Shown here in pieces: positions 9,851 through 18,999 of a DNA stretch of 64,000 bases. Origin of the DNA: Youxingia wuxianensis (GTDB taxonomy: Bacteria > Bacillota > Clostridia > Oscillospirales > Ruminococcaceae); assembly GCF_014385085.1 (NCBI RefSeq), contig NZ_JACRTD010000005.1, forward strand, positions 62,001-126,000, in the 5' to 3' direction. Below the pieces are notes generated by a model that did not search any database, was not told where the DNA came from, and saw only the letters and a program-made list of their open reading frames with translations. Numbering within the stretch: position 1 is the stretch's first letter; every line of letters starts with the position of its first letter. The position numbers and the translations under genes were made by a program.

Positions 9851-11266
9851 ATGTGGCAAACACTTAAAAGTGTCTTGGATGCTTTTGGATCTACTATTTT
9901 TGTCCCGGTAATGTTGTTTATCGTAGCGTTGTGTCTGAAAACACCGGTGAAAAAAGCATTTATGTCTGGGCTTCTGGCTGGCGTCGGATTAGTGGGGTTC
10001 AATATGATTACCGGCAGCTATGGTGCTATTCTTGCCCCGGTAGTAAATAAACTGGTGCAGGAAGCAAACATCAACCTCCCCGCGATGGATTTGGGCTGGC
10101 AGTCCACGGCGACCATCGCTTACTCTACCGATATTGGTATGATCTTTATCGGCGTAGCGATTTTACTCCAGTTCTTGCTTTTCTTATGTAAATGGACCAA
10201 TGTATTTATGCCGTCAGATCTGTGGAATAACTACTCCTTTATTGTTTGGGGCTCCCTGATCTATGTAGCTACCGGGAATACCTGGCTGGCAATCGGCTGC
10301 ATGGTTTTACAAAATTTATATATCCTGCTGTTTGCAGAAGTGATTCAAAAACGTTGGGCCAGCTATTACGGCTACCCCGGCACTGTTATGACCGCACCGC
10401 ATCATATCGGTCATGTGCCATTCTGCATTCTTCTTGACTGGCTGCTCAATAAGCTGGGCGCGGATAGGATTAACCTTCGCCCAGAACCCATTCAGAAAAA
10501 ATTAGGATTTTTAGGCGAACCTATGACCATCGGCCTTATCGTAGGCGCGATCATTGGTATCTGCGGAAATATGTATCATCTTACCGAGCTTGCCGCTTGG
10601 GGCCAGACTTGCCAGTTCGCGGTAGCAACCGCAGCGGTTATGGCAATTTTCCCGAAAATCGCCGCGATTTTCGCTTCCGCATTTACCGCGATTACCGATG
10701 CTTCTAAAAAAGCGGTAAAGGGTTCTACAAAACAGCGTGAATGGTATCTGGCGGTAAACGACGCCTTGGGTTATGGGGAAACCGCGACTTTGACCACCGG
10801 CCTTCTGCTGATCCCGATTACCCTGGTTCTTTCCTTTATTCTTCCCGGAAATATCGTTTTGCCGGTAATGTCCTTTACTGCTTTGGCTTATCGTGTTGAG
10901 ATCAACATCTGCCTGAGCGATGGAAACATATTCAAGTCTGTTATCGCTTATTCTATTATTTTCTGCGGTTCTTTGTACATCGCTTCTGCCAACGCAGAAT
11001 TTTATACCCAGGTGGCTAAGTCCGTAGGAATTGATCTTCCGGAAGGCGCTCTGCTGGTAATTGGAATGATCGCCGCAAACATCTTTATGCATTTGATCTA
11101 TCGGGCGTTCCTTTCCCAAAATCCCATTTGGATAGGGATCAGTGTTGTAGTTTACTTTGCTCTTTATTTCTGGTATAGAAAAAATAAACCGGTTATGGAT
11201 GAGTTCCTTGAGAAAAACGTTTATGCTTATAAAGAAAAATTGGCTGCCAAAGGAGCTGCGGTATAG
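9851..11266 (+). CDS. PTS EIIC component, galactitol (GatC) type
   Basis: A 471-residue integral membrane permease that would translocate and phosphorylate a hexitol or related polyol. It has about ten to twelve hydrophobic segments. The N-terminus (LDAFGSTIFVPVMLFIVAL) and the GLVGFNMITGSYGAILAPVV region resemble GatC. AAGAGGAGG precedes ATG 9851. The sugar is not certain: galactitol-type EIIC also serves other polyols and pentitols. A perfect 38-bp palindrome follows the stop and may limit read-through to the catabolic genes. Confidence 0.9.
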   Translation: MWQTLKSVLDAFGSTIFVPVMLFIVALCLKTPVKKAFMSGLLAGVGLVGFNMITGSYGAILAPVVNKLVQEANINLPAMDLGWQSTATIAYSTDIGMIFIGVAILLQFLLFLCKWTNVFMPSDLWNNYSFIVWGSLIYVATGNTWLAIGCMVLQNLYILLFAEVIQKRWASYYGYPGTVMTAPHHIGHVPFCILLDWLLNKLGADRINLRPEPIQKKLGFLGEPMTIGLIVGAIIGICGNMYHLTELAAWGQTCQFAVATAAVMAIFPKIAAIFASAFTAITDASKKAVKGSTKQREWYLAVNDALGYGETATLTTGLLLIPITLVLSFILPGNIVLPVMSFTALAYRVEINICLSDGNIFKSVIAYSIIFCGSLYIASANAEFYTQVAKSVGIDLPEGALLVIGMIAANIFMHLIYRAFLSQNPIWIGISVVVYFALYFWYRKNKPVMDEFLEKNVYAYKEKLAAKGAAV

Positions 11267-11288
11267 CGGCTTAACAAACTAAAACTCT

Positions 11289-11326
11289 ATCTACACACTT
11301 TGTGTTTAAACACAAAGTGTGTAGAT
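11289..11326. repeat. Perfect 38-bp palindrome inside the PTS operon
   Basis: The left arm ATCTACACACTTTGTGTTT (11289-11307) is followed at once by its exact reverse complement (11308-11326) with no loop. It lies 22 bases after the EIIC stop and 34 bases before the next start codon. It may be a dimeric regulator site or an RNA hairpin setting mRNA processing. Confidence 0.9.
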
Positions 11327-11359
11327 GAAGGAATTTGGATGACGGATAGGAGAACTTAT

Positions 11360-12418
11360 ATGGGAGAAGCGGTAAAAATTGTTGTGGTAGGGGATCAATC
11401 CATTTCCCCGGAAATGCTGGAGGAGGCGGCAAGGGATCTCCACTTGGATGCACAAATTGAGATTAAGAAACTGTGGTGGGGCGCCCACAACCGTTCGGAA
11501 ATGCAAAAACAGCTTTTAAATGTGGAGACCAACGGAAGTACGGCAGAACCGCCGGCCCAAGGGTTGGAAGAGGAAATCGCCGATGCGGATTATCTGCTTT
11601 CCCACCTGGGGACAATCCCCAGAACCGTCTTGGAAAAAGCCAAGAAGCTAAAGCTCATCGGAACCTGCCGGGGCGGACTGGAGCAGATCGACGTTGCCGC
11701 CGCTACAGAATTGGGAATCCCGGTGATGCATGTGATCCGAAATGCGGAGGCCACCTCCGATTTTGCGGTTGGTTTGATGTTTGCGGAAACCCGCAATATT
11801 GCCAGAAGCCATGCGGCTATTCGTCAGGGAGTATGGCGCAAAGAATTTGTAAACTCCGATTATACCACCTCTATGCGGGATATGACAGTTGGACTTGTGG
11901 GGCTGGGACATATTGGAAAACTGGTAGCCCAAAAGCTTTTGGGAATTGGAATGAAGGTCATCGCCTATGATCCTTATGTCACCCAGGAGGTGTTGGAAAC
12001 TGCCGGGCTGGATAAGGTGGAACTAATTCCGCTAGAAGAACTTTTTAAGGTGTCGGACATTGTGTCCTTACATATGCGGGTAACCAAGGAAACCGAAGGA
12101 ATGATCAATAAGTCCCTGATTTCTTTAATGAAGCCGACGGCATATCTGATCAATACTTCCCGGGCAAGGGTGCTCAATAAAGAAGATCTGGTAGAGGCGC
12201 TGCAAAATAAAACGATCGGCGGGGCGGGGCTGGATGTATTTTGGGACGAACCACTGCAGGAAAATGATCCTTTGCTGGCCCTGGACAACATCACTATGAC
12301 TTCCCATATTGCGGGAAATGTAGTGGATGCCCTGCCAAAATCACCGAAACTGCTGGTAAAAACTATAAACCGATACTTTGAAACAGGGACCAGCGATATG
12401 ATAGTAAATAGGAAATGA
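11360..12418 (+). CDS. D-isomer-specific 2-hydroxyacid dehydrogenase
   Basis: A 352-residue NAD-dependent dehydrogenase of the phosphoglycerate dehydrogenase superfamily, acting on a 2-hydroxy acid or 2-keto acid. The NAD site is VGLVGLGHIGKLVAQKL (about 180-196). Catalytic residues are visible as Arg in LINTSRARVLNKEDL, the acid in GLDVFWDEPL and His in TSHIAGNVVDALP. ATG 11360 is chosen because AGGAGA ends six bases upstream; ATG 11339 is also possible. It sits between the PTS genes and an aldolase, so it likely works on a product of the imported sugar. Confidence 0.88.
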   Translation: MGEAVKIVVVGDQSISPEMLEEAARDLHLDAQIEIKKLWWGAHNRSEMQKQLLNVETNGSTAEPPAQGLEEEIADADYLLSHLGTIPRTVLEKAKKLKLIGTCRGGLEQIDVAAATELGIPVMHVIRNAEATSDFAVGLMFAETRNIARSHAAIRQGVWRKEFVNSDYTTSMRDMTVGLVGLGHIGKLVAQKLLGIGMKVIAYDPYVTQEVLETAGLDKVELIPLEELFKVSDIVSLHMRVTKETEGMINKSLISLMKPTAYLINTSRARVLNKEDLVEALQNKTIGGAGLDVFWDEPLQENDPLLALDNITMTSHIAGNVVDALPKSPKLLVKTINRYFETGTSDMIVNRK

Positions 12419-12427
12419 GGGATGAAT

Positions 12428-13081
12428 ATGCTTCTCGAACAAGAAAGAATCGACGTAGTAGAATATGGAAAAGAGATGTTTTCTAAGGGGCTTACAAACG
12501 GAACCTCTGGAAACATCAGCGTATATAACCGGGAGAAAAAACTGATGGCCATCAGCCCCAGCGGTGTAGGCTACTTTGAAACGAAACCGGAAGATGTAGT
12601 AGTTATGGATTTGGATGGCAATATTGTAGATGGAAAGTTTAAGCCGTCCAGCGAAGTCCACCTCCACAGTGAAGTATACCGCAACAAAGAAGATGTGAAT
12701 GCAGTAGTACACACCCACTCAGATAATTCTACCGTTATGGGATGTTTGCGCTGGGAGCTGCCTTCGGTACACTATATGCTGGGAGCGATTGGCGGCACTA
12801 CCGTGCATTGCGCACAGTACGCTACTTTCGGCAGTCTTGAGCTGGGGATCAATGCGGTTAAGGCAATGGGACCCCAAAAAGCCTGCTTTTTAGCGAACCA
12901 TGGACTTTTAGTGTGCGATGTAAACTTGAAAAAGGCTCTCGCTCTGGCGGAAAAGGTGGAATGGATCGCTGGAATTTACCTGAGGACCCGCAGCGTGGGA
13001 GACCCGGTTATCCTGGATGACGAAGAGATGAGCAGGGTACGGGAGCGGGCTAAATCCTACGGCCAGCCGTCCAAGGCCTAA
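12428..13081 (+). CDS. Class II aldolase/adducin family protein (L-fuculose-phosphate aldolase-like)
   Basis: A 217-residue Zn-dependent aldolase. FucA-type enzymes split a ketose 1-phosphate into DHAP and an aldehyde. The metal ligands are visible: HLHSEVY and HTHSDNS, plus a third His in ANHGLLVC. SGNISVYN at the N-terminus binds phosphate in the family. ATG 12428 has GAGGG at a 6-base spacing, and ATG 12422 sits directly on it. It is followed by an alcohol dehydrogenase that could reduce the released aldehyde. Confidence 0.88.
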   Translation: MLLEQERIDVVEYGKEMFSKGLTNGTSGNISVYNREKKLMAISPSGVGYFETKPEDVVVMDLDGNIVDGKFKPSSEVHLHSEVYRNKEDVNAVVHTHSDNSTVMGCLRWELPSVHYMLGAIGGTTVHCAQYATFGSLELGINAVKAMGPQKACFLANHGLLVCDVNLKKALALAEKVEWIAGIYLRTRSVGDPVILDDEEMSRVRERAKSYGQPSKA

Positions 13082-13094
13082 GAGGGGAAATATT

Positions 13095-14249
13095 ATGTAC
13101 TCTATAAAATTAGGAGCCGACCTGATTCATTTTGGAGAAGGAGCCTTATCAGTTCTGGAAAGCCTGCCGGGAACAAGAAAACGAGCATTTATCGTTCAGT
13201 CCGGAAAGATTATGGAAGAACTGGGATTTCTGGAAAAAATTACCCGGCCTTTGGAAGCGGGAGGGTACCAATGGGAGACCTATACTGGAGTGGAACCGGA
13301 ACCTAGCTTTGAATGTATCTATGAGGGTGCGAAAAAAATGATTGCCTTTGAGCCGGACTGGATCATCGGCTTCGGCGGCGGCAGCGCTATGGACGCGGCC
13401 AAGGTGATGTGGGCGTTTTACGAAAATCCGCAGCTGACTACCTTAGAAGATATTACTTTCCCCAACGTTATCCCAAAACTACGGGAAAAAGCCAAACTGA
13501 TCTGTATTCCAACCAGCAGCGGGACGGGAAGCGAAGTCACAAAATCGGCGGTAGTAAAGGACACAAAACGGCATCTGAAGGTTCCGGTGCGGGATATGCA
13601 GCGCAGGCTGATCCCGGATATGGCAATTTTGGATCCGATTATGACCATTTCCATGCCGGCGTCCCTGACGGCGGCGTCCGGACTGGACGCTATTACCCAT
13701 GCGGTGGAAGCTTATGTGTGTAAAGACGCCAATCTATTTTCCGATGCACTGGCGACGGCGGCATTTACAGCGGCTTATGAGACACTGCCAAAATCCTACC
13801 ATGATCTGAAAAATCTGGCCTATCGGGAGAAAATGCTGGGAGCCGCCTGTCTGGGCGGAATGGCGTTTGCCAACAGCAATCTGGGAATTACACACAGTAT
13901 CGCCCACTCCCTGGGCGGCGAGCTGGGGGTCCCTCATGGGATTGCCAACGCCATCGTTCTGCCTTTTGTGGTGGAATTTAATTCTAGGGATGAAAAGGCC
14001 AAAGCGCGTTATCAGACGCTTGCTTCTATGGTAGGGTATGGTAATTTCCAGCAGGCAATCTTGGATTTAAACCGCCAAGTGGATATTCCTAGTTCCCTGA
14101 GCAATTATCTTAAGGATAACGGGGCGTTCTTGGATAAGGTGGATAAGATCGCTTCTATGGCCATGACAGACCTCTCCATTGGCGGGAACCCCATTCGTCC
14201 CACTCAGGAAGAGCTCAGGCAGCTCATTTTAAAAATATACAAAGGCTGA
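13095..14249 (+). CDS. Iron-containing alcohol dehydrogenase
   Basis: A 384-residue group III (Fe-ADH) dehydrogenase. The NAD site is IIGFGGGSAMDAAKVMW (about 91-107). SSGTGSEVTKSAVV follows, and the metal ligands lie in SGLDAITHAVEAYV, ITHSIAHSLGGELGVPHG and nearby. It starts at ATG 13095 with AGAGGGGAAA upstream. Placed after a FucA-like aldolase, it would plausibly reduce lactaldehyde or glycolaldehyde to the diol and recycle NADH. That role is inference from position. Confidence 0.93.
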   Translation: MYSIKLGADLIHFGEGALSVLESLPGTRKRAFIVQSGKIMEELGFLEKITRPLEAGGYQWETYTGVEPEPSFECIYEGAKKMIAFEPDWIIGFGGGSAMDAAKVMWAFYENPQLTTLEDITFPNVIPKLREKAKLICIPTSSGTGSEVTKSAVVKDTKRHLKVPVRDMQRRLIPDMAILDPIMTISMPASLTAASGLDAITHAVEAYVCKDANLFSDALATAAFTAAYETLPKSYHDLKNLAYREKMLGAACLGGMAFANSNLGITHSIAHSLGGELGVPHGIANAIVLPFVVEFNSRDEKAKARYQTLASMVGYGNFQQAILDLNRQVDIPSSLSNYLKDNGAFLDKVDKIASMAMTDLSIGGNPIRPTQEELRQLILKIYKG

Positions 14250-14278
14250 CAAAAAATAGAAAGCGGAGGCGTGATCAA

Positions 14279-14932
14279 ATGGATACTCAGAAATGTGCGC
14301 GTATCATAGCGGTAGTTTGTTCCATCGGAGTATTATGCGCTTTGGTAAGCGGTTTGTTGGGATCTCTTATTTTACTTTTGATAGCGCTTCCGCTGGCAAT
14401 TTACTGCCGGTGGAGAATGTCTCGGGAAAAAGAGGAAATCGCTTGCTTTTTGCAGGAACACAATGCTCGAAAATGTATGAAGGGGGACTGCTTCGAGGGT
14501 CGGGGAGAACTTCGCAAAAATGAAGAGTGCCTGATCCTTTTTAAAGAGGACTGTTTGGAGATCACTTATGGGGAGAAAAAGCAAAGTTCTCTTATTGTCC
14601 CTATGGAATATGTGGAAAGTATCCATGTGTATACCGTAGAACAGGCTATGGATTTGGCCCGGGTATCCCGGACGGCAGTATTGGGAAAATTAGGGGAAGC
14701 CATGTCCGCGGTATGGATGTCGCCTAAGAAAAAAGAGATAAAAGCGGAAAAAGAAGTTCGCTACTTGGTAGTAAATGGTTTTTGGGAACACAAAACAAAA
14801 TTTACTTTAAGTTTTTATGCTGGAAAAGAATACTATAGGTATAATATGTTGGCTGCAGGCGAAGAAGATAGAACAAAAAAGGCGCACAGAGAGCCGGAGC
14901 AGCTGAGAAAAAAAGAGGCCAGCCTAGGGTAA
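14279..14932 (+). CDS. Membrane-anchored protein of unknown function
   Basis: I do not recognise this 217-residue protein. Two adjacent hydrophobic segments (about residues 8-27 and 28-42) form an N-terminal hairpin. A soluble basic domain follows that ends in a Lys/Glu-rich tail. GGAGGCG precedes ATG 14279. It lies in the sugar operon, 29 bases after the alcohol dehydrogenase. Confidence 0.65.
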   Translation: MDTQKCARIIAVVCSIGVLCALVSGLLGSLILLLIALPLAIYCRWRMSREKEEIACFLQEHNARKCMKGDCFEGRGELRKNEECLILFKEDCLEITYGEKKQSSLIVPMEYVESIHVYTVEQAMDLARVSRTAVLGKLGEAMSAVWMSPKKKEIKAEKEVRYLVVNGFWEHKTKFTLSFYAGKEYYRYNMLAAGEEDRTKKAHREPEQLRKKEASLG

Positions 14933-14945
14933 AGGAGGAATTGCA

Positions 14946-15299
14946 ATGTCCACAATGGAAGCTGCTATTTGGATTGCCGCAGGAATGATCGCCGTAGGAA
15001 TTGCGGTCTACCGTAATATTATTTTCAGCCGGGCATATCATCAGGCGGTAGAAATTATTGACAGGTCCAAAGAAAAATGCGCATGTCTATTGGCGCAGAT
15101 GAAAGACCCTGAAAATCCTTCCCAAGAAAAGATCAGGCTGTTCCAGGAATTAATTTCAGAAGAAACCAGAATGAGTGAGATTTTTTCGGAAAAGAAACGT
15201 TGGCCGTCCCAAGGAAAACGGATCAAGGAATTTATGTTCCAGTTATCTGTTTATAAAAAGAACGCGCAGCAGGCGTTGGGATTGGAAATGGAGAACTAG
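14946..15299 (+). CDS. Small membrane-anchored protein of unknown function
   Basis: A 117-residue protein with one N-terminal hydrophobic helix (AIWIAAGMIAVGIAVY) and a Glu/Lys-rich, probably helical cytoplasmic part. AAAGGAGGA precedes ATG 14946. The stop is directly followed by the ATG of the HAD gene, so translation is likely coupled. No family is recognised. Confidence 0.65.
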   Translation: MSTMEAAIWIAAGMIAVGIAVYRNIIFSRAYHQAVEIIDRSKEKCACLLAQMKDPENPSQEKIRLFQELISEETRMSEIFSEKKRWPSQGKRIKEFMFQLSVYKKNAQQALGLEMEN

Positions 15300-15965
15300 A
15301 TGAAGTATCCCGTTGTAATATTTGATTTGGATGGAACATTGGCAGATACCTCCTTTGGAATTATCCATTCTTTGAAAGCGATGGAGAAAGAGTTGGGGCT
15401 CGCCGGGCTGCCCCAGGAAACCCTGCGTAAATTTGTGGGCCCAGTCTTCAGCGAGGCATTAAAGGAGTATTATCATGTGACGGAAGAACAGGTTCCGAGG
15501 ATGATTGAGGTTTTTCGAAAAAATTATGCGCAGCAGGGTTACAAGCAGACGAAGCCTTATCCGGGGATTCACCGGCTGCTCAAAGAAATAAAAAAACTTG
15601 GCGGAAAGATTGGGGTAGCCACTGTAAAAAACGCCAGAATGACCGAGCTCACCTTACAGGAATTGGGGCTCTGGGATGAATTTGACTATATTGCCTCCAA
15701 TCATGGGGAGCATATTGATAAAAAGACATTGATTTTGCAAGTGCTGCAGGCGCTTGCGTGTGATGATAAATCCCAGGCCGTGCTGGTGGGGGATACCCAT
15801 TATGACGGCTTTGGGGCAAAAGAGGCAGGGATTGCTTTTATCGCCCAAATGTATGGGTTTGGATTTTCCCAGGGAGCAAGCCCTTTTGAGGGATTTGATT
15901 GTGTTTTTCAGGCGCATACGCCGGAAGAATTGGCTTCATTTTTAATCGGAGGGGGAAGTTTATGA
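15300..15965 (+). CDS. HAD family hydrolase (phosphoglycolate phosphatase-like)
   Basis: A 221-residue phosphatase. Motif I is VIFDLDGTLADT with the nucleophile and acid/base Asp, motif II is IGVATVKNARMTE, and motif III plus IV are seen around VLVGDTHYDGFGAKEAGI. A helical cap lies between residues 15 and 80. It probably dephosphorylates a small phosphorylated metabolite from the pathway. It starts at the base after the preceding stop and overlaps the next gene by 4 bases. Confidence 0.87.
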   Translation: MKYPVVIFDLDGTLADTSFGIIHSLKAMEKELGLAGLPQETLRKFVGPVFSEALKEYYHVTEEQVPRMIEVFRKNYAQQGYKQTKPYPGIHRLLKEIKKLGGKIGVATVKNARMTELTLQELGLWDEFDYIASNHGEHIDKKTLILQVLQALACDDKSQAVLVGDTHYDGFGAKEAGIAFIAQMYGFGFSQGASPFEGFDCVFQAHTPEELASFLIGGGSL

Positions 15966-17686
15966 CCAGTTTACAGGGGAATCCAGTATCCAATGGGATT
16001 GGAGTAGGGCCGGTAATAATTTATGAACCATTTTCCTGGGAAACCTCGCAGGGAGAAATTTCCCCCGACGAGACGGAAGATATGGTCCTGCGTTATCAAC
16101 AGGCGAAACAAAAAGCGAAAAAAGAGCTGGAGCGGATGATAGAAGCGTTTTCAACAACAGATCCTGAAAAAGGAAAAATTTTTACCGCTCACCTGGATGT
16201 GCTTTTTGACGAGGTAATGGAAGAAGAAATTCTCGGCCTGATCCAGGATGATCTGACACCGCCTGATCGGGCGGTGGATGAAATATACGGCGCCTATATC
16301 CATCTGCTGGAAAAAACCAAGGACCCTTTGATCAGAGAACGGGCGGCAGATTTAAGAGATGTGCGAAGCCGTCTTTTAAGATGTTGGGCGGGGAAAGAAG
16401 AAAAAAATCTTTCTTCCCTTCCCAAACCTGTAGTCGTGGTAGCAAAGGATTTATTTCCTTCGGATACGGCTACGCTGGATCGGGAGAAGGTATTAGCAAT
16501 TGTAACAGAAGTAGGAGGGGCAACTTCTCATTCGGCGATTATCGCCCGAAGCTTTGAAATTCCAGCGCTTTTAGGAGTAGCGGGAATAACCGAGCGGCTG
16601 CAGGAAGATCAGACGGTAATTGTAGATGCGGTAGAGGGCAGGCTGTACTGCGACCCAACCCCGCAGGAAATAGAACAGTATTCCCGCCGCCGAGAGGAAT
16701 ACCTGCTTCATATGTCCCAGGTAAAAAAATATCTCAATGTGGAACCGGTAACGCCGGATGGTCGGCGCATAGAAGTGGAATTGAATATTGCCTGCGCTAC
16801 TCCCCAAGAGCTGGCGGGAGCGGCTTACACCGATGGAGTGGGTTTATTCCGAACTGAGTTTTTATATATGGGAAGGGATCGGCTTCCCACGGAAGAAGAG
16901 CAGTTTCAAGTATATCGTAAAGTATTAGAGGCATTTCAAGGACGGCCAGTTACCCTGCGCACGCTGGATATCGGCGGGGATAAAAAGCTGGATTGTCTGG
17001 CGCTTCCCAAAGAAGAAAATCCATTTTTAGGCAACCGGGCACTGCGGCTGTGCCTTTCCCACCCTCAAATGTTTAAGACCCAGCTGCGGGCGGCGCTGCG
17101 GGCTTCGGTGTATGGTAATTTATGGATGATGTTTCCTATGGTAAGCAGTATGGAGGATATTCACCAGGCGAAAGCAGCCGTACAGGAAGCAAAAAATGAA
17201 TTGGAAATGGAAGGCATCCCCTATAGCGAAGACATGAAACTGGGGGTTATGATAGAAATTCCGGCCATTGCCCTGATGGCGGATCAGATTGCCAAAGAAG
17301 TGGATTTCGCCAGCATTGGTTCCAACGATTTGTGCCAGTATCTTACCGCTACCGACCGAATGAACCCGGCTGTAGCAGAATATTATCGAAGTTTTCATCC
17401 CGCCATGTTCCGACTGATTGGATATGCGGCCCAGCCGTTTCTTTCAGAAGGGAAGGAGATTGGCGTATGCGGAGAAATGGGCGGCGATCCATTGAGCGCC
17501 GCAGTACTTATTGGACTTGGAATCACCCGGTTGAGCATGGGAGCGTCCTCGGTGCCGCATATTAAAAAACTGATCACGGGACTGTCCTATGAACGGGCAA
17601 AGGAAATTGCGCAGAAGGTGCAGCATACGGCGCTGGCGCAAGATGTCCGGAGGCTATTACAAGAAGAATTACAACAGCTATTATAA
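15962..17686 (+). CDS. ptsI: PTS Enzyme I (phosphoenolpyruvate-protein phosphotransferase)
   Basis: It takes phosphate from PEP and passes it to HPr. The 574-residue length is normal. ATG 15962 (MTSLQGNPVSNGIGVGPV) overlaps the HAD stop. The swivel domain has the phosphorylated His in GGATSHSAIIARSFEIPAL. The PEP-binding barrel shows DGVGLFRTEFLYMGRD, TLRTLDIGGDKKLD, IGSNDLCQYLTATDR and the Cys of EIGVCGEMGGDP. It precedes HPr here, the reverse of the usual ptsH-ptsI order, and lies at the end of a sugar operon. Confidence 0.94.
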   Translation: MTSLQGNPVSNGIGVGPVIIYEPFSWETSQGEISPDETEDMVLRYQQAKQKAKKELERMIEAFSTTDPEKGKIFTAHLDVLFDEVMEEEILGLIQDDLTPPDRAVDEIYGAYIHLLEKTKDPLIRERAADLRDVRSRLLRCWAGKEEKNLSSLPKPVVVVAKDLFPSDTATLDREKVLAIVTEVGGATSHSAIIARSFEIPALLGVAGITERLQEDQTVIVDAVEGRLYCDPTPQEIEQYSRRREEYLLHMSQVKKYLNVEPVTPDGRRIEVELNIACATPQELAGAAYTDGVGLFRTEFLYMGRDRLPTEEEQFQVYRKVLEAFQGRPVTLRTLDIGGDKKLDCLALPKEENPFLGNRALRLCLSHPQMFKTQLRAALRASVYGNLWMMFPMVSSMEDIHQAKAAVQEAKNELEMEGIPYSEDMKLGVMIEIPAIALMADQIAKEVDFASIGSNDLCQYLTATDRMNPAVAEYYRSFHPAMFRLIGYAAQPFLSEGKEIGVCGEMGGDPLSAAVLIGLGITRLSMGASSVPHIKKLITGLSYERAKEIAQKVQHTALAQDVRRLLQEELQQLL

Positions 17687-17715
17687 TCACGAATCTTAGG
17701 AACAGGAGAAAGCAT

Positions 17716-17988
17716 ATGTATACAAAAACAGCTACTGTGAAAAATGAAACCGGGCTTCATGCCCGACCGGCCTCGGAATTTATCGCCTGTGCGAAGCAGT
17801 TTAAATCCAAACTATTGATAAAACTTCTTTCCAGCGGGGAGGAAGTAAACGCCAAATCCATCGTTATGCTCCTTTCATTGGGAGCAGGACAGGGAGAGCT
17901 TGTCCAGATCAGCGCCGACGGTGAGGACGAGACTCAGGCGGTGGATACCCTGGTGGATCTGATCCATTCTGGGTTTGGCGAATTATAA
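17716..17988 (+). CDS. ptsH: Phosphocarrier protein HPr
   Basis: A 90-residue phosphocarrier between Enzyme I and the EIIA proteins. NETGLHARPASEFI contains the active His, near residue 15. The regulatory Ser46 region NAKSIVMLLSLGAGQG is intact, so HPr kinase control of catabolite repression is possible. GAACAGGAGAAAG precedes ATG 17716. A strong terminator ends the operon after it. Confidence 0.95.
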   Translation: MYTKTATVKNETGLHARPASEFIACAKQFKSKLLIKLLSSGEEVNAKSIVMLLSLGAGQGELVQISADGEDETQAVDTLVDLIHSGFGEL

Positions 17989-18045
17989 GCCCATACTCTC
18001 TCTAAAAGATATTACCCCACTCAAAGAAACATCTCCCCCAAGAAA

Positions 18046-18087
18046 GCCGAAAGGCCCTTTGCAAAAGCAAAGGGCCTTTCGGCTTTG
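18046..18087. terminator. Bidirectional terminator after ptsH
   Basis: A perfect 17-bp stem runs GCCGAAAGGCCCTTTGC (18046-18062), AAAA loop, GCAAAGGGCCTTTCGGC (18067-18083), then TTTGTT. It closes the PTS operon and the minus-strand gene ending at 18095. Confidence 0.93.
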
Positions 18088-18094
18088 TTAGTTA

Positions 18095-18904
18095 TTATTT
18101 TTCTGAGGGCTTAGATGCGAACACAAAGGCCATAGCGTAAAAGGCCAAACAAAAGAGTAAAAATACTTCATAGCCATTAAACGCCAGATCATTATTTTTC
18201 TGCGTAAGATAACCCGCTACGTATCCGGCGCAGGTGGTAAAAGCTAGAAGAGAAAAAATAAGGCCAAAGGCAAATAACTGGCGGTAGGTTTTCGCAGTGG
18301 ATAAATTTGCCGCTACTCTAGCATGAACGAACAGGAAAACCACCAGCGCAATTAAGGAGAGAGAGCAAAGCAACTGGTCGGAAACGCTTTGAATTGCGGT
18401 ATATTCCATAAAAGAAGCCAGCAGGTGGTACAACTGCCAAACCAGCGGCAGCAGCATGGCAATTCCATTTACCGGGACAAGGGAACCGTCCTCTTGGCAG
18501 CGCATTCCCAGCAGGAGGAAAACTACGCCGGAGGCGATTCCGCACAGGCTAAATAGCAGCAAGGCAATATTAAACGGCGCGCCAAAATTAAAAGTTTCCC
18601 GAAAAACACTAATCATATCCGTCACAGATACAAGCTCCATGGCGATGCCGGTAAAAATAGCCGCGGCCCGCAAAGACGGGGAAAGGCCGACCGACGGGAT
18701 TCGCTTTTCCGGCTTTATATAGGCACATATAAAGATACCGGCACAGGATGCCAACATAAGGATATTAAAAACGGCGACCACAAAATCGTATCCTTCATAA
18801 AACCCGCTGACCGGGTCCACAGAAAATATTTTCAACACCGCCCGGATAATGATACAGGCGATTGCCGAAAAAAGAAAGATAATTCTCGATAATTTATAGT
18901 TCAT
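18095..18904 (-). CDS. Multi-pass membrane protein of unknown function
   Basis: A 269-residue protein with seven or eight hydrophobic segments and hardly any soluble domain. ATG 18904 (MNYKLSRIIFLFSAI) is chosen because GGAGG lies at a good distance. No motif allows a family call. It is transcribed alone between citrate synthase and the PTS operon. A sensor or transport role cannot be told apart from the sequence. Confidence 0.65.
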   Translation of the reverse strand: MNYKLSRIIFLFSAIACIIIRAVLKIFSVDPVSGFYEGYDFVVAVFNILMLASCAGIFICAYIKPEKRIPSVGLSPSLRAAAIFTGIAMELVSVTDMISVFRETFNFGAPFNIALLLFSLCGIASGVVFLLLGMRCQEDGSLVPVNGIAMLLPLVWQLYHLLASFMEYTAIQSVSDQLLCSLSLIALVVFLFVHARVAANLSTAKTYRQLFAFGLIFSLLAFTTCAGYVAGYLTQKNNDLAFNGYEVFLLFCLAFYAMAFVFASKPSEK

Positions 18905-18950
18905 TAGAACCTCCAAGCCGGATGACGGCAAAATAACATACATAATATTA

Positions 18951-18982
18951 TACCGCTTGACTTCGATAGAAGTCAAGCGGTA
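18951..18982. terminator. Hairpin after citrate synthase
   Basis: A perfect 14-bp stem TACCGCTTGACTTC (18951-18964) with GAAGTCAAGCGGTA (18969-18982) and loop GATA. It lies 18 bases beyond the citrate synthase stop on the minus strand. The U tract is weak (TAATATTA), so efficiency is uncertain. Confidence 0.7.
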
Positions 18983-18999
18983 CGCGTTTGCTTATCAGA

